Source: DATHZQ01 sp963823505
GTDB taxonomy: Bacteria > Actinomycetota > Acidimicrobiia > Spongiisociales > UBA5794
Direction: 5' to 3'
Length of the DNA: 64,000 nt
Assembly: GCA_963823505.1 (NCBI GenBank)
Contig: CAWGLY010000005.1
Span: forward strand, 1,736,001-1,800,000
Positions 60,290 through 64,000 of the stretch are shown piece after piece. The notes under the pieces were generated by a model. It was not told the DNA's origin. It ran no database searches and worked only from the letters and a program-made list of their open reading frames with translations. How positions within the stretch are numbered: position 1 is the stretch's first letter; every line of letters begins with the position of its first letter. The translations under genes were made by a program, and so were the position numbers.

Positions 60290-61572
60290 TCAGGTCACAT
60301 CGTCAGCGGTCGGCTTCCCGAGCTGGTACCACCGATCCACGACGATAGTCGGCACTTGGTCGAGATCGGGGCCGAACAGGGCGAGCTTGGCTGCCTTCTC
60401 ATTCGGCGATTCGCCGTCAGCGGCAAGCGCTGCCCAGCACATCTCCAGGAGCGCGTCGATGAAGCCTGAGAGCGTTGTGGCTGCGACGGTTGGGCTATCT
60501 GGTTCGCCTTCGCAGGCAGAGCGAGGCCCGTGCGGTAGAGCGACCCGATGATCACCCGGCGCGCCATGCCATTGCTCAGGGTCACTTCTGCCGCGTTGGC
60601 CGCGTCGGTCAGCATTGTCAGGAACTCTGCGGTGGTACGTCCTCCGACGCAGCCTTCCAACGTCCGGTACAGCAGCTCCACGCCGGCCCAGAACACCTGG
60701 TGGTCCTGAAGCGGCAGTTCGATGCCCTCCGACTTCAACGCGTCCCGGTACCGGCGCGCGAGCACGGCCGTCTCATCCAGCGCCACCGGTGCGGCTCCAG
60801 ACGCCTTCTTCATGGTCACGGTCGTCGGTCCCGCCTTCCCGGCGCCCTTGATCACCACGCCACGCTTCTCGAAACGTTTCACAAACTCGGTGAAACCGCG
60901 TGCGCCGTAGCGCTTCTCGTCAAACGTCGGGTCATTCCGCACCATGAGTGCCTTCACCGTGCCGATGTTTTGCTCCATCGTGTCCGAACGGTCGACGAGC
61001 TGGAGATACGCCTGCTCGAAGAGGGACCAAGCCTCTTCGGGATCGTCGCCGTTACCGGCGTCGTCGACGTTGGAGCCGTCTTCGGTGATGAGCGAGCGGT
61101 AGTACTTGAACTCATTGCACGCCTTGACGAAGAACTCGCTGCAGCTCTCTCGCACGCCAACGCCAACAAAACGTCGTCCGCGCTGACGGCACCGTTGCGC
61201 AAGCGCAATGAAGTCAGAATCACCGCTCACAACTACGACAGTGTCGATGTGTTCGAAGCGGCGCAGGTCATCCGCGACGTCGAGGGCGAGACGAATGTCC
61301 GCGCCGTTCTTGGAGCCTTGGCTGCCTACCCCGAAACGTTGTACGGTGTCGACCGCTGCACTGTGGAGTGCCCGCCGGTAGTTCTTGAAGCCCGACCAAT
61401 CGGCGTAGGCACGGTTGATGTTGATGGTCCCCAGGCTGTTCGCGTACGCGACGATGGCCGCAACCTCGACCAGCTCCCTCGTCCGACTCTTCCTGGGACC
61501 AGCCACGTATTGAGCGACTGACATGTGGATGTTCTCGAAATCCCAATACAGCGCGACGTCATCCGTAGTCAT
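60290..61572 (-). CDS. NYN-domain / OST-HTH (LOTUS) RNA-binding protein, apparent frameshift
   Basis: It starts at the ATG at 61572 with GGGGAGGAC 5 bp upstream. Residues about 5-165 form a NYN/PIN-like nuclease domain with acidic residues in ALYWDFENIH, NGADIRLALD and VVSGDSDFIALAQ. Residues about 185-265 and 290-360 look like OST-HTH/LOTUS modules (SLFEQAYLQLVDRS ... KRYGARGFTEFVKRF). Near 60485-60525 the coding frame shifts by -1. The original frame runs to 60295 with arginine-rich, low-quality sequence, while the other frame reads TVAATTLSGFIDALLEMCWA and ends at 60290, with good codon use. It may be a real frameshift, a sequencing error or recoding. It occupies the place where tuf normally lies. 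Confidence 0.75.
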
Positions 61573-61729
61573 GCGTCCTCCCCGCATTCTCCGGGTCCGT
61601 CCACACGTGAGCACCACGTGATGCACCCGGTGCACCCAAGTGGCAACGGACGTCGGTTCGGGCAACAAGACCACGGGGCGACAGACCCAAACCGTCGGAC
61701 GTCGAGCCGGGGCGCAGCTTTCGCTGCCG

Positions 61730-63814
<2,085 letters not shown>

Positions 63815-63906
63815 GGCGTTTCAGTCTCTTCTGTGCGTCAATCACGTTGCTCCGCCGGGCGCGGCGGAGAGATTCAGCGGGCTCTCGTTCCGGTCGGCTT
63901 GACCCG

Positions 63907-64000
63907 TTACCAGCGGTAGTGGGCGAAGGCCTTGTTCGATTCGGCCATCTTGTGGACATCCTCGCGGCGCTTCACCGCAGCGCCGGTGCGATTGGCCGCA
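63907..64000 (-). CDS. rpsG: 30S ribosomal protein S7, C-terminal end
   Basis: The gene runs off the window end. The visible 30 residues, AANRTGAAVKRREDVHKMAE and then SNKAFAHYRW, match the S7 C-terminus. The distance to fusA (92 bp) and the rpsG-fusA order of the str operon agree. Confidence 0.93.
   Translation of the reverse strand, partial: AANRTGAAVKRREDVHKMAESNKAFAHYRW

Overview
The window is a GC-rich bacterial chromosome segment. It most likely comes from the phylum Actinomycetota, possibly a deep lineage such as Acidimicrobiia or Thermoleophilia; this is inference, since no rRNA is present. The evidence is gene order: S10-spc-alpha ribosomal operons, then rplM-rpsI-glmM-glmS, then acpS-nnr-alr-tsaE-tsaB-rimI-tsaD and CIRCE-controlled groES-groEL, as in actinobacteria. 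Codon use has a strong G/C third-position bias. Many genes have a TAnnnT box 6-8 nt before the start codon, which suggests leaderless transcripts.

Layout. 1-5.6 kb: a respiratory block with the end of a ba3-type oxidase subunit I, an unusual cytochrome b/ferredoxin/MvhD-like/cytochrome c fusion, two SCO-type copper chaperones and a PCuAC chaperone. 5.6-9.3 kb: a small membrane channel-like protein, citramalate synthase (cimA) behind a possible attenuator, and an Nfu_N/HEAT protein. 9.3-13.8 kb: a DtxR-type regulator divergent from a ferric-iron ABC transporter, with palindromic operators between them. 13.8-17.3 kb: single genes (SDR, two-domain-free NUDIX, GNAT, GerMN, PH-like membrane protein). 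17.4-28.5 kb: groEL-groES, the tsaD/rimI/tsaB/tsaE block, uracil-DNA glycosylase, P1 peptidase, alr, nnr, acpS, a VapBC module and an ArsR-SRPBCC fusion. 28.6-34.4 kb: glmS preceded by a recognisable glmS ribozyme, glmM, rpsI, rplM, truA. 34.5-36.1 kb: a lipoprotein, a NUDIX hydrolase and a repeat array.

36.1-64 kb: the ribosomal superoperon, all on the minus strand: rpsG'-fusA-[NYN/LOTUS gene]-rpsJ-rplC-rplD-rplW-rplB-rpsS-rplV-rpsC-rplP-rpmC-rpsQ-rplN-rplX-rplE-rpsN-rpsH-rplF-rplR-rpsE-rpmD-rplO-secY-[repeats]-adk-map-[7.5 kb insertion]-infA relic-rpmJ-rpsM-rpsK-rpsD-rpoA-rplQ. tuf is not in its usual place after fusA; a NYN-LOTUS gene with an apparent frameshift sits there. infA survives only as a shortened, frameshifted remnant. 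Between map and the infA relic lies a mostly plus-strand block: a hydrolase-cyclase fusion, a tightly coupled esterase/ATP-grasp/esterase/GNAT operon, and smaller genes.

The strongest candidates for new biology are the cytochrome b/Fe-S/MvhD/cytochrome c fusion, the esterase/ATP-grasp/esterase/GNAT operon, the glmS ribozyme in an actinobacterial setting, the infA relic, and ribosomal protein S3 with a roughly 250-residue repetitive tail.
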